This document shows, piece after piece, positions 36,552 to 44,843 of a DNA stretch of 64,000 nucleotides. Position 1 is the stretch's first letter; each line of letters starts with the position of its first letter. A model generated the notes under the pieces. That model worked only from the letters and a program-made list of their open reading frames with translations. It ran no database searches and had not been told where the DNA came from. A program made the translations under genes and the position numbers. Location: the NCBI RefSeq assembly GCF_038562415.1, contig NZ_JBCFBA010000008.1, positions 78,422 through 142,421 on the forward strand, written 5' to 3'. This stretch comes from Solidesulfovibrio sp. Its GTDB lineage: Bacteria; Desulfobacterota; Desulfovibrionia; Desulfovibrionales; Desulfovibrionaceae.

Positions 36552-38747
36552 TCAGGGAGCGGGGGCCAGGGGGACGAGGCGGGCGCCCAGGACCCCGAAC
36601 CGCTTGGCCGCCTCGTCGGCCGGGGCCAGGGCACGCAGGTCGAGGGCCGATTCCCCCGGGGGCAGGGTCAGGTCCAGGACGACGGGCGTGGTTTGGCCGG
36701 CCGAGGCGATCTCCGTGGCCATCCCCGGCCCGGCCACGGCCAGGCGCACCGGGGACAGGGCGATGAGGGTGAAGGAGAGGCGGACGGCAAGGGGGGCGCC
36801 GGTGCCGTTGGCCAGGCGCGCCTGGCCGGCCGCGCCGGCCCAGACGATGTCGCCGGTGATGGCCCGCTCGGGCGGCGTGAAGCCGTGGCCGAAGCGCAAC
36901 AATGCCGGGGACGTCTCGAAGGGGCTGCTGCTCCTGGCCGGGACCAGGGCCAGGGAGTCGAAGGCGATGGGGGCGCCGCCGCCTTCCAGGGTCGTCTCGG
37001 CCAGGCCCCGCCGGCCCACGGTGTTGGCCGGCACGAGCCGCCACCGCGTGCCTTCCTGATAGATGACGTCAAAAAAGCGGTTGCCGGCCTCGGCCGTGAT
37101 GTCGGCCGTTTCGGCGAAAAGGGTCGGCGCCTCGGGCCTCGGGGCGTAGGGGTCGGCGCTTGGCGGGCCAAGGCTCGTGACTCGGGCCAGGGCCACGGCC
37201 GTGGCCGGATCGGTCGGCCCGGACAGGCGGCGCAGGGCGAAGGCCGGCCTGTCCCCGGGCAGGGGCTGGGGCGCGGCCGCGACGACGGTCAGGCGCTTGC
37301 CGGCGAAATGGGCGAACCAGTCCTCCCAGTAGCCGTCGCGGGTTTTTTCCTCGCTGACGGCGACGAACAGGTCCGGAGCGACGAGGAGCGCGCCGTCCGG
37401 CACGGCGGCGAAGGCCGGGCTGGCCACGGCCAGGGCGGCCTCGCGCCATCGGGCGCCGGCGGCCACCTTGCCCTGGCGCACCGAGGCGTTGACCGAGGCC
37501 GTGATCAGGCTCAGGCCGGCGACAAGGACGGCCAGGCCGCCGGCCAGCGCGCGCCCGGCCCGGGGCCGGCCGGCCAGCCGGCCAACGCCCCACAGGCCCA
37601 GGGCGGCCAGGGCCACGGCCGCGGCATAGCCGGAAAAGCTCGAGGTCACGTACCAGGCGATCCCCGAGGCGGCTGGCCCCTGGTACTTGGGCGACAGGGC
37701 GATGAGGAGATTGGGGCACACGATGGCGTAGAGGGCCAGGAGCGCCGGCAGCAGGCGCCAGCGCATCCGGCCCGGGGCCGGCCGGGCCAGCAGGTGGTAG
37801 GTCAGGCCCCCGGCGAGCAGGGCCAGGGCCAGCCAGGCCGGGGACAGGCGCGGCCAGTGGGCGCACAGTTCGCCGAGATAGCGGGGCAGGCCCAGCACCA
37901 GGTGGTCGGTAGCCACGGGAAAGCGGTTGATGCTGTCGATGTTGAGGGAAAACGAGCCCAGGGGCAGGGCGGAGAAGCTGTAGGCGGCCACGGTTTTGAG
38001 GATGCCCAGCGGATCGGACAGGTCCAGGGCGTTGCCGGCGTACCGGGTCGGGTGCAGGGCGCGGTAGGCCAGGCTCAGGGCGATAAAGGCGCAAAAGCCG
38101 ATCGAGGCGGCGGCCATGGCGGCCAGGCGCCGCCGGGCAGTGCCCCGGCGCGACAGCCAGACGATGCCCCACAGCAGGGGCGCGTAGGCGAGGAACGCCT
38201 CGAAATGGCAGCAGGCGGCGAAGGCCAGGAGATTGGCCCCGACGAGGAAGCCGCGCCCGCCGCCCCGGCCGTGGCGCCACAGGCAGGAGCCGGCCAGGCT
38301 GACGCACAACAGCCCCGAGTCGAACACCAGCGGGTAGGCGGTGAGGATGTTGTGGTGCCAGTTGTCCTGGTACAGGGCCAGGGCCAGCAGGCCGGCCAGG
38401 GGGCCGAGCCGGGGCAGGCCGGCGACGCGGCCGGCCACGGCGCAAAAGGCGGCCATGGCGGCCAGGAAGGCGGCCAGGGCCAGGGCCTTGCGCAGAGGCG
38501 GACTGTCCAGGAAATAGGGCAGGGAGGTCAGGCCCACGTGCAGGTAGTGGTGGAAGCGCCCCGAGCCCGTGGCCAGTTCGGTGGTCAATTGGCCCAGGCG
38601 GCCGGCCAGGACGTTTTGCTCGTAGTAGAGGTCGTCGCTGGTGGTCGGGCCGGTTCGGAGGGTGCCCCAAAAGGCCAGCACGGCCACGGCCGCCAGGCAC
38701 AGGGCGGTGCAATACCGTGCCGCCCGGGACGCGCCGGCCCGCCGCAT
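36552..38747 (-). CDS. Large polytopic membrane protein, GT-C-like, function unknown
   Basis: A 731-aa protein with about 12 helices in the first 430 residues and a C-terminal soluble domain of about 270 residues that looks beta-rich. The first loop has an acidic pair in TTSDDLYYEQ, the position of the GT-C catalytic aspartate. It starts 9 nt after the transporter gene, in an operon CBS protein - transporter - this gene. Glycan or pilin modification is possible, but there is no direct evidence. Confidence 0.55.
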   Translation of the reverse strand: MRRAGASRAARYCTALCLAAVAVLAFWGTLRTGPTTSDDLYYEQNVLAGRLGQLTTELATGSGRFHHYLHVGLTSLPYFLDSPPLRKALALAAFLAAMAAFCAVAGRVAGLPRLGPLAGLLALALYQDNWHHNILTAYPLVFDSGLLCVSLAGSCLWRHGRGGGRGFLVGANLLAFAACCHFEAFLAYAPLLWGIVWLSRRGTARRRLAAMAAASIGFCAFIALSLAYRALHPTRYAGNALDLSDPLGILKTVAAYSFSALPLGSFSLNIDSINRFPVATDHLVLGLPRYLGELCAHWPRLSPAWLALALLAGGLTYHLLARPAPGRMRWRLLPALLALYAIVCPNLLIALSPKYQGPAASGIAWYVTSSFSGYAAAVALAALGLWGVGRLAGRPRAGRALAGGLAVLVAGLSLITASVNASVRQGKVAAGARWREAALAVASPAFAAVPDGALLVAPDLFVAVSEEKTRDGYWEDWFAHFAGKRLTVVAAAPQPLPGDRPAFALRRLSGPTDPATAVALARVTSLGPPSADPYAPRPEAPTLFAETADITAEAGNRFFDVIYQEGTRWRLVPANTVGRRGLAETTLEGGGAPIAFDSLALVPARSSSPFETSPALLRFGHGFTPPERAITGDIVWAGAAGQARLANGTGAPLAVRLSFTLIALSPVRLAVAGPGMATEIASAGQTTPVVLDLTLPPGESALDLRALAPADEAAKRFGVLGARLVPLAPAP

Positions 38748-38756
38748 CGCCCCCGC

Positions 38757-40094
38757 CTACCCGCCGAAGGCGTAATAACGCACGTAGATGTAGGCCATGG
38801 AGACCACGATGGTGCCAAGGGTCACCGGCGCGCCGTATTTGAGGAAGCGGCCGAAGGAGATGTGGTGGCCGGCCTTTTCGGACAGCCCGACCACGATGAC
38901 GTTGGCCGAGGCGCCGATGGCCGTGCCGTTGCCGCCAAGGCAGGCCCCGAGCGCCAGGGACCACCAGACCGGCAGCATGGTCGGATGGGTGTAGAGGGCC
39001 TGGCCGGAAAGCCCGGTGGACGGGCCGAGGACTTTTTCGGCCAGTTCGGCCAGAAGCGGGTTCATGGTGGCCACGAAGGGGATGTTGTCCACGATGGCCG
39101 AGGCGATGCCGGAAAACCAGACCATGACCATGGACAGCACCAGCATGGAGTCCTTGGTCGGGTGGGTCAGGGCGATGACCTGCTGGGAGAGGTATTCGAT
39201 GAGCCCGGCTTTGACCGTGCCGCCGATGATGATGAAAAGGCCCATGAAGAAAAAGATGGTGGGCCATTCCACTTCCTCCAGGACCTGCTGGGGGTCCTCG
39301 CCGGAAACGAGCAGCAGGGTCGAGGCGCCGAGCAGGGCCACGGTGGCCGGTTCGTAGCCCAACAAGCCGTGGAGCATGAAGCCGAGGATGGTCAGGGCCA
39401 AAACGACCAGGCTTTTGGCCAGAAGGACGCGGTCCTTGATGAGGGCGCCTTCCTTCATGGCCAGGATGCGGGCCTTCTGGGCCGGGCCCACCTGGAGGCG
39501 GTTGCCGAAGAGCACTTTCCAGACGAGCATCCAGGCGGCCATGATGATAACGATGGCCGGGGTCAGGTGGACGAGGAAATCCATGAAATCGAGGCCGGCC
39601 TTGGAGCCGATCATGATGTTGGGCGGGTCGCCGATCAGCGTCGCCGTGCCGCCGATGTTGGAAGCGATGGCCTCGGTGATCAGGTAGGGCACGGGGTCGA
39701 TTTCCAGTTCCTTGGCCACGAGCAGCGTGACCGGGGCCAGCAGCAGCACGGTGGTGACGTTGTCGAGGAAGGCCGAGGCCGTGGCCGTGACCACGGCGAA
39801 GATGGCCATGATGGCGAAGGGTTCGCCCCGGCCGAGCTTGGCCGCCTTGACGGCCACGTACTGGAACACGCCGGTCTTGGTCATGATGTTGACGATGAGC
39901 ATCATGGAAATCAGCAGGAAGATGACGTTCCAGTCGACGCCGAGGTCCACGTCGTGCAGCGCGTCGTGCTGGGTGAGGACCTTGGTCGCCAGGGTGAGGG
40001 CGGCGCCGAACAGGGCCGCCTTGGTCTTGTTGATCTTTTCCGAGACGATGACGGCGTAGGCGCAGACGAAGATGGCGGTGGCGGTCCAGAACAT
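38757..40094 (-). CDS. ArsB/NhaD-type ion transporter
   Basis: A 445-aa, roughly 11-helix member of the ion-transporter superfamily. FLDNVTTVLLLAPVT and IGGTATLIGDPPNIMIG form one half-repeat and IVDNIPFVATMNPLL and LGGNGTAIGASANVI the other, as in NhaD sodium/proton antiporters and ArsB-like carriers. No arsenic genes are near, so sodium/proton exchange or anion transport is likelier. It lies 7 nt after a CBS-domain gene that may sense nucleotides and gate it. Confidence 0.85.
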   Translation of the reverse strand: MFWTATAIFVCAYAVIVSEKINKTKAALFGAALTLATKVLTQHDALHDVDLGVDWNVIFLLISMMLIVNIMTKTGVFQYVAVKAAKLGRGEPFAIMAIFAVVTATASAFLDNVTTVLLLAPVTLLVAKELEIDPVPYLITEAIASNIGGTATLIGDPPNIMIGSKAGLDFMDFLVHLTPAIVIIMAAWMLVWKVLFGNRLQVGPAQKARILAMKEGALIKDRVLLAKSLVVLALTILGFMLHGLLGYEPATVALLGASTLLLVSGEDPQQVLEEVEWPTIFFFMGLFIIIGGTVKAGLIEYLSQQVIALTHPTKDSMLVLSMVMVWFSGIASAIVDNIPFVATMNPLLAELAEKVLGPSTGLSGQALYTHPTMLPVWWSLALGACLGGNGTAIGASANVIVVGLSEKAGHHISFGRFLKYGAPVTLGTIVVSMAYIYVRYYAFGG

Positions 40095-40101
40095 ACGGCC
40101 T

Positions 40102-40563
40102 CTACTCCCCGGCTTCCAGGCCGTAGCGGCCGGCGAGGTACTTGAGGATGGTCCGTCGGGACACCTCGCCCACGAGTTTGCCGTTTTCGTCCACCACCGG
40201 CAGCACGTTGACGCCGCGTTCGGCGATGAGGGCCTCGGCTTCGAGGAACAGGTCGTCGGGGCTTACGGCGGCGATGTCCGTGGTCATGATTTCGGCCACG
40301 GGCCGGTCCCGGCAGGCGGCAAAGGCCTGGCGCACGACGGATGCGTCGTCGGGCAGGGCCTTGACCAGGTTGGAGTCGAGGTAGAACGGCAGCATGGCCC
40401 GCAGGATGTCGTAGCTGCTGACCAGGCCGAGAAGCGCGCCCGCGGCGTCGACGACGTAGACCAGGCGGGAGTCCGTGTCGCGGTAGGCCGTAAGCAAGGC
40501 GGTGAAGGTGACGTCCGGGCCGACGACGGCCAGGGATTCCTGCATCATGTGCCGTATGCGCAT
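40102..40563 (-). CDS. CBS-domain pair protein
   Basis: A 153-aa protein made of two CBS domains (MRIRHMMQESLAVVGPDVTF and VAEIMTTDIAAVSPDDLFLE), which together bind adenosyl nucleotides. The ATG at 40563 has AAGGAGC upstream. Gene coupling to the transporter suggests energy- or nucleotide-dependent control of transport; inferred from context only. Confidence 0.88.
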   Translation of the reverse strand: MRIRHMMQESLAVVGPDVTFTALLTAYRDTDSRLVYVVDAAGALLGLVSSYDILRAMLPFYLDSNLVKALPDDASVVRQAFAACRDRPVAEIMTTDIAAVSPDDLFLEAEALIAERGVNVLPVVDENGKLVGEVSRRTILKYLAGRYGLEAGE

Positions 40564-40682
40564 GGGCGCTCCTTGCCGGGTCGCAAACCCGTCATGTGGC
40601 TGCTTTCGGCCAGGGCAATGCGCCTTTTGGCCGAAAAATGTCAAGATCGGCCCTCGTGTTGCGCCGCTTAAAAAACACGTGG

Positions 40683-41020
40683 CTATCCCCTTGATTCAGC
40701 AGAGGTCATTGGGCCTGACCGTGAGCAGGCCAGCGGTAGACGATCAAAATCTTGGCCTGGCCGGAAACGACGATTGAAACGATAGCAGAATTCATCAAGA
40801 TACCGTTGCAAATGTTTTTTCTGAACCCCGTGATATGTGCCCTGTATGAAAGCTTTTGCGCTGGATACGAGAATGTTGGCCCGCTTCAAAACGCCATACC
40901 GAGGCGCGTCGTGCTTAGGGTAGACCATCGCAATTTGAAAAGTCGCTCACGACAAGCCTCTTCCGTGGAGAACATACCCCGGAAAACGATGAGGCCCATC
41001 TCGGTGTAGGACTTGGACAT
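40683..41020 (-). pseudogene. IS1595-family transposase remnant (internal deletion)
   Basis: On the minus strand the first 33 codons from 41020 read as a transposase N-terminus (MSKSYTEMGL ... STEEACRERLFKLRW). At about 40928 the frame shifts and the next 81 codons match the C-terminus (RANILVSSAKAF, then YHGVQKKHLQRYLDEFCYRF). Roughly 170-200 central residues, including most of the catalytic core, are missing. Weak imperfect ends (GGCCGAAAAATGTC at 40629-40642 and GGCATAATGTCC, minus strand, ending at 41059) may be its terminal repeats. It marks the left side of an AT-rich island. Confidence 0.8.
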
Positions 41021-41096
41021 AACTATTCATCAATATACTGAATTCTCGGACATTATGCCAAAAAGCTGAGTGAAGGCAAGAGTCACGTATTTATAA

Positions 41097-41125
41097 TTGA
41101 CAGGGCATTGTCGATTGCCTAGTAA
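41097..41125 (+). promoter_or_regulatory. Sigma-70 promoter of the beta-propeller gene
   Basis: Perfect -35 TTGACA and -10 TAGTAA with 17-nt spacer, 70 nt before the ATG, in AT-rich DNA just outside the transposase remnant. The 40564-41194 gap holds only this promoter and the remnant. Confidence 0.5.
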
Positions 41126-41194
41126 ATACAAATAGGGCGTATTTAACATTATTTAAAAACTATAAGCAAAATAATTTCACAGGAGGCTGTTGCT

Positions 41195-43618
41195 ATGACT
41201 AAGCATAACCAACTAAAGCAACTACTTTTAGCACTACTATTGATATTTCACGTGTCTTCAGCTTGGAGTGCGCCTCCTCTTGTATTGAATGCCGTTATCG
41301 AGCCGTTGAATCCTATTCCTGGTGATTTTCCCATGAATAAAGTCGTTAGGGATGGCCAGGATGTCTACATCCCTTCCAGATGCGGTATATTATATAAATA
41401 TTCAAACGCCAAGCTCACCACATATATCACGGGAAATTCCACAGCCAACTTGCGTGGATTCAAAAAATTTTCGGACTCAGACATGTATGTTGTTGGGGAG
41501 GGCTATGATAGCGAGCACACCCAAGGCTCAATACCGATAATCATGCATTACGATGGAACTCGCTGGGAAGCGATGCCTGTTGATCTTGCTGGCTTTTCTG
41601 ACCTTGTGGGCTATAATTTCACTATGTACTCCATTGGTGGAGCAAGTCCTACCGATATGTACGCCGTGGGTAAGGTTCAATACGCCTATACTGGTATTTA
41701 TCCATGGAAAGGGGTTATTTTACATTACGATGGCTCTATTTGGTCCCCTGTCGCCGATTTTCCGTATACACCAATAAATCAATACCAAACACTCAAGGAT
41801 ATAGCCTATGTCGATGGAAAACTGTTTGTAACGTGCGACATCTATACTTCTGGCTATTTAGGGTCCAAAACTTGGCCGATCGGCTCTGGCAACAATTTTG
41901 TATATCGCTATGACGGTAATGCATGGACACAATTTCCTGTTGGAATCAGCGATCCTAACGCAGGGATCAATGCTTTTTTGGCTTTTACTGAAATAGATAT
42001 GTTCGTTTCGCAAGGGAATGGCATTTATCGATTTGATGGAACACAGTTTAATGCCATGCAAATGGACGGAACTGAAGCGCCGATTGATTTTTGGGGAAAA
42101 TCTGCCGATGATGTTTACTCGCTTGGCCCAAGCGGTGAAATACAACATTGGGACGGGCTGCATTGGGACAATATTGTGGTTTCGAATCTCAGCCAAGGCT
42201 ATGGCGGACATTTCACCGGAGGTTGGGGTGATATGTCTACTGGCATATTCACCACAACGGATCGTTATGGTGTGTTACAAAAATACTATAACGAACATTG
42301 GACAATACTGAACGATTTTTTCTCTATGCATTACCTTGGAAGTGCCTATACGAACTCCAACTATTTCAACTTCATTGTGGCTGAAAGTCCGTCACAAATA
42401 TACGTTGCTGGCGGAGGGGATTTCCATGGCCAAGAAAACAACACCATTTTTTCTTATGATGGAACGCGGTGGGCGCCCCTGCTGCTCAATGGAAACGCAA
42501 TCAATCTTTCTCAAGTCCCAAGCTATCCTCCCTATGGTCTTAATTCGGTAAATGTTCTAGCCGGAATAAGAACAAAGGACGGAACATTTTATTTCAGTGG
42601 TGACAACTCCAATGCTTGGGGCGCCATCAAAGTAGACAATTCCGGCGCAATAACGGAATTTATGCCAGCTGTTGGCACTTGGGGTTCAAATCAGCCATCA
42701 AATCCAAAGACTTTTCTGGATATTGACGACGTTCTTTTGGCCGGCGGGTATGTAAACAATGAAATTCCAGTAATCCACGTGAAGTCCGCTGACGCCTGGG
42801 TCGAAATGGATATCGACAAATCATATCACAAGGTAATCAACGGATTATGGGGAAATTCCAAAACGAATATCTATGCCGTAGGCGAATCCAGGGACACCAG
42901 GACAACCAGGGTGCTGCACTTTGATGGAACCCAATGGACTGCGATCAACACCTATCTCCCGTCGGCAAATCTTCGAGCTATATGGGGATCAGACTCAAAC
43001 AATATCTATGCTGTCGGCAACGAAAAATCACTCTACCACTATAACGGAAGCGCATGGGAACAGCTAGAGTTTAACAACATCGACTCGGTAGTTAACGATA
43101 TAACGCATATCACAGGCTTCTCCGACCGCGAAGTCTTTGCTGTCACCTACACAGCCGGCAGCTCCGAAGACGGACGGTTGTATTACTATAACGGTACGGC
43201 CTGGATTCCCTTGGTAAAATGCTTTCAAATTACAGGAGTCTACACAGACAAGGCCAATAAGATTATTTACCTCTGTGGGTTCCAAGGACAAATCCTCAAG
43301 GTCTCGATCACGACGCCCTGTAGTGTGGTTATCGATAGCACAAGCGCTACATTCGGTAGCCAGGGAGGTTCTGGAGTAATCAATGTCACTGCCGCGACAG
43401 ATTGCGACTGGGTTGCCTCTGCCAGCGATCCGTGGCTCACCATCACGGAAGGAGCATCCGGCACAGGCAATGGAAAGGTTGTCTATACCGTCGCACCCAA
43501 CACGACTCACCACGCGCGCTCCGGAACAATCAATATTTCTGGCTCTATTTTTACCGTAAATCAAAAGCCGTCGTCAACAATTCAGAGTATTATTACGATA
43601 TTGCTAAACGCACAATAA
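41195..43618 (+). CDS. Secreted beta-propeller protein with C-terminal BACON domain
   Basis: An 807-aa exported protein. A Sec signal peptide ends at about residue 26 (HVSSAWSA). Residues 50-690 hold about ten repeats of the form WGxSxxDIYAVGxxGxIxHYDGxxW, as in IWGSDSNNIYAVG and VLHFDGTQWTAI, which build propeller blades. Residues about 705-795 form a BACON-like Ig domain (CSVVIDSTSATFGSQGGSG, TAATDCDWVASASDPWLTI). AGGAGG precedes the ATG. Base composition is far more AT-rich than all neighbours and codon use differs, so it was probably acquired with the adjacent IS. Adhesion or glycan binding is likely; no enzyme motif is seen. Confidence 0.75.
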   Translation: MTKHNQLKQLLLALLLIFHVSSAWSAPPLVLNAVIEPLNPIPGDFPMNKVVRDGQDVYIPSRCGILYKYSNAKLTTYITGNSTANLRGFKKFSDSDMYVVGEGYDSEHTQGSIPIIMHYDGTRWEAMPVDLAGFSDLVGYNFTMYSIGGASPTDMYAVGKVQYAYTGIYPWKGVILHYDGSIWSPVADFPYTPINQYQTLKDIAYVDGKLFVTCDIYTSGYLGSKTWPIGSGNNFVYRYDGNAWTQFPVGISDPNAGINAFLAFTEIDMFVSQGNGIYRFDGTQFNAMQMDGTEAPIDFWGKSADDVYSLGPSGEIQHWDGLHWDNIVVSNLSQGYGGHFTGGWGDMSTGIFTTTDRYGVLQKYYNEHWTILNDFFSMHYLGSAYTNSNYFNFIVAESPSQIYVAGGGDFHGQENNTIFSYDGTRWAPLLLNGNAINLSQVPSYPPYGLNSVNVLAGIRTKDGTFYFSGDNSNAWGAIKVDNSGAITEFMPAVGTWGSNQPSNPKTFLDIDDVLLAGGYVNNEIPVIHVKSADAWVEMDIDKSYHKVINGLWGNSKTNIYAVGESRDTRTTRVLHFDGTQWTAINTYLPSANLRAIWGSDSNNIYAVGNEKSLYHYNGSAWEQLEFNNIDSVVNDITHITGFSDREVFAVTYTAGSSEDGRLYYYNGTAWIPLVKCFQITGVYTDKANKIIYLCGFQGQILKVSITTPCSVVIDSTSATFGSQGGSGVINVTAATDCDWVASASDPWLTITEGASGTGNGKVVYTVAPNTTHHARSGTINISGSIFTVNQKPSSTIQSIITILLNAQ

Positions 43619-43665
43619 CTCTGGTTTGAAATACATTGCCCCCTCTTGGGGATGGCACCGGATGA

Positions 43666-43694
43666 GGCCTGGACTGCAGCACGCAGCCCAGGCC
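43666..43694. terminator. Hairpin at the right border of the AT-rich island
   Basis: GGCCTGG-A-CTGC ... GCAG-C-CCAGGCC, 11 paired bases with one mismatch and a 5-nt loop, 48 nt after the propeller gene. GC content returns to the local norm here. No clear U-run. Confidence 0.4.
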
Positions 43695-43810
43695 TTGGTG
43701 TTCCCGCCTCCGCCCCAGCCCCATCAAGCGGGCGGCCTGTGCCCTTTCAGTGGCTGCACCCGCAAACTGAGCTCTCTACTCGCCACAACGTCCTTATGGA
43801 GGCACAGTCC

Positions 43811-44800
43811 CTAGGCCCCCGGCCCGAGGACCTCGGGGTTGAGGCAGGCCGGCGGGCGCAGGCCGTCGAGCAGGGCCAGGAGGTTGCGGGCGGCGAGCGT
43901 CGCCATGCCGTCGCGGGCGGTCTGCGTGGCCGAGCCGATGTGCGGGGTGATGACGATATTTCGCAGGCTGGTCAGGCTTTCGGGCAGGGGCGCCTCGACC
44001 TCGAAGACGTCCAGGCCCGCGCCGGCGATGCGGCCTTGGGCAAGGGCCGCGCTCAGGGCGGCCTCGTCCACGATGGGCCCCCGGCCGGTGTTGACCAGGA
44101 TGGCCGTGGGCTTCATCCGGGCGAAGGCGGCGGCGTCGAAGGCGTGGCGGGTCTCGGCGGTCAGGGGCGCGTGGATGCTCACGATATCGGCCGTGGCCAG
44201 AAATTCCTCGAAGGGCAGGCGCGTGGCGCCCAGTTCCCGTTCCAGGGTTTCGTTGGGCCGCCGGCCGCCGGTGTAGACCACGGGCATGGCAAAGCCCCGG
44301 GACATGCGGGCCATGGCCGTGCCGATGCGGCCCGGGCCGAAGATGCCCAGCGTCTTGCCGGTGATCTCCTGGCCGAGGAAAACAAACGGCCCCCAGGCCG
44401 GCCAGATGCCCCGGCGCAGGAGGGCGTCGGTTTCGGCCACGCGCCGGGCCACGGCGAAAACCAGGGCCCAGGCCATCTCGGCCGTGGCGATGGTGAGCAC
44501 GTCCGGGGTGTTGCACACGGGAATGCCGCGCCGGGTGGCCTCGGCCGCGTCGATGTTGTCGAAGCCCACGGCGTAGTTGGCGTAGCCGCGCAGCTTGGGC
44601 GCGGCGTCGAAGAAGGCGGCGTCGATGCGGTCCACGAGCTGGCCCAGGACCCACTCGGCCTCGGCCGCGCCGGCCAGCAGTTCCTCGCGGGTCATGGGCC
44701 GGTCGTCCGGGCCCAGGCGCAGGTCGCAGCGCTGGCGCAACAGCGCCAGGCCGGCTTCGGGAATCCTTCGCGTCACGAGGACGATGGGGCGCGCGTCCAT
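43811..44800 (-). CDS. D-isomer-specific 2-hydroxyacid dehydrogenase
   Basis: A 329-aa NAD(P)H enzyme of the glyoxylate/hydroxypyruvate reductase group. The Rossmann motif GIFGPGRIGTAMA, catalytic Arg in VNTGRGPIVDEAAL and the His-containing PHIGSAT are present, with substrate-loop NYAVGFDNID. AGGAGG precedes the ATG at 44800; the longer frame is rejected. It follows a membrane protein gene by 43 nt. It could reduce glyoxylate, hydroxypyruvate or 2-ketoacids. Confidence 0.9.
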   Translation of the reverse strand: MDARPIVLVTRRIPEAGLALLRQRCDLRLGPDDRPMTREELLAGAAEAEWVLGQLVDRIDAAFFDAAPKLRGYANYAVGFDNIDAAEATRRGIPVCNTPDVLTIATAEMAWALVFAVARRVAETDALLRRGIWPAWGPFVFLGQEITGKTLGIFGPGRIGTAMARMSRGFAMPVVYTGGRRPNETLERELGATRLPFEEFLATADIVSIHAPLTAETRHAFDAAAFARMKPTAILVNTGRGPIVDEAALSAALAQGRIAGAGLDVFEVEAPLPESLTSLRNIVITPHIGSATQTARDGMATLAARNLLALLDGLRPPACLNPEVLGPGA

Positions 44801-44843
44801 GGCGGACCTCCTGGCGTGCGGGCGGGTGTGGGGCGCGTGGCGC

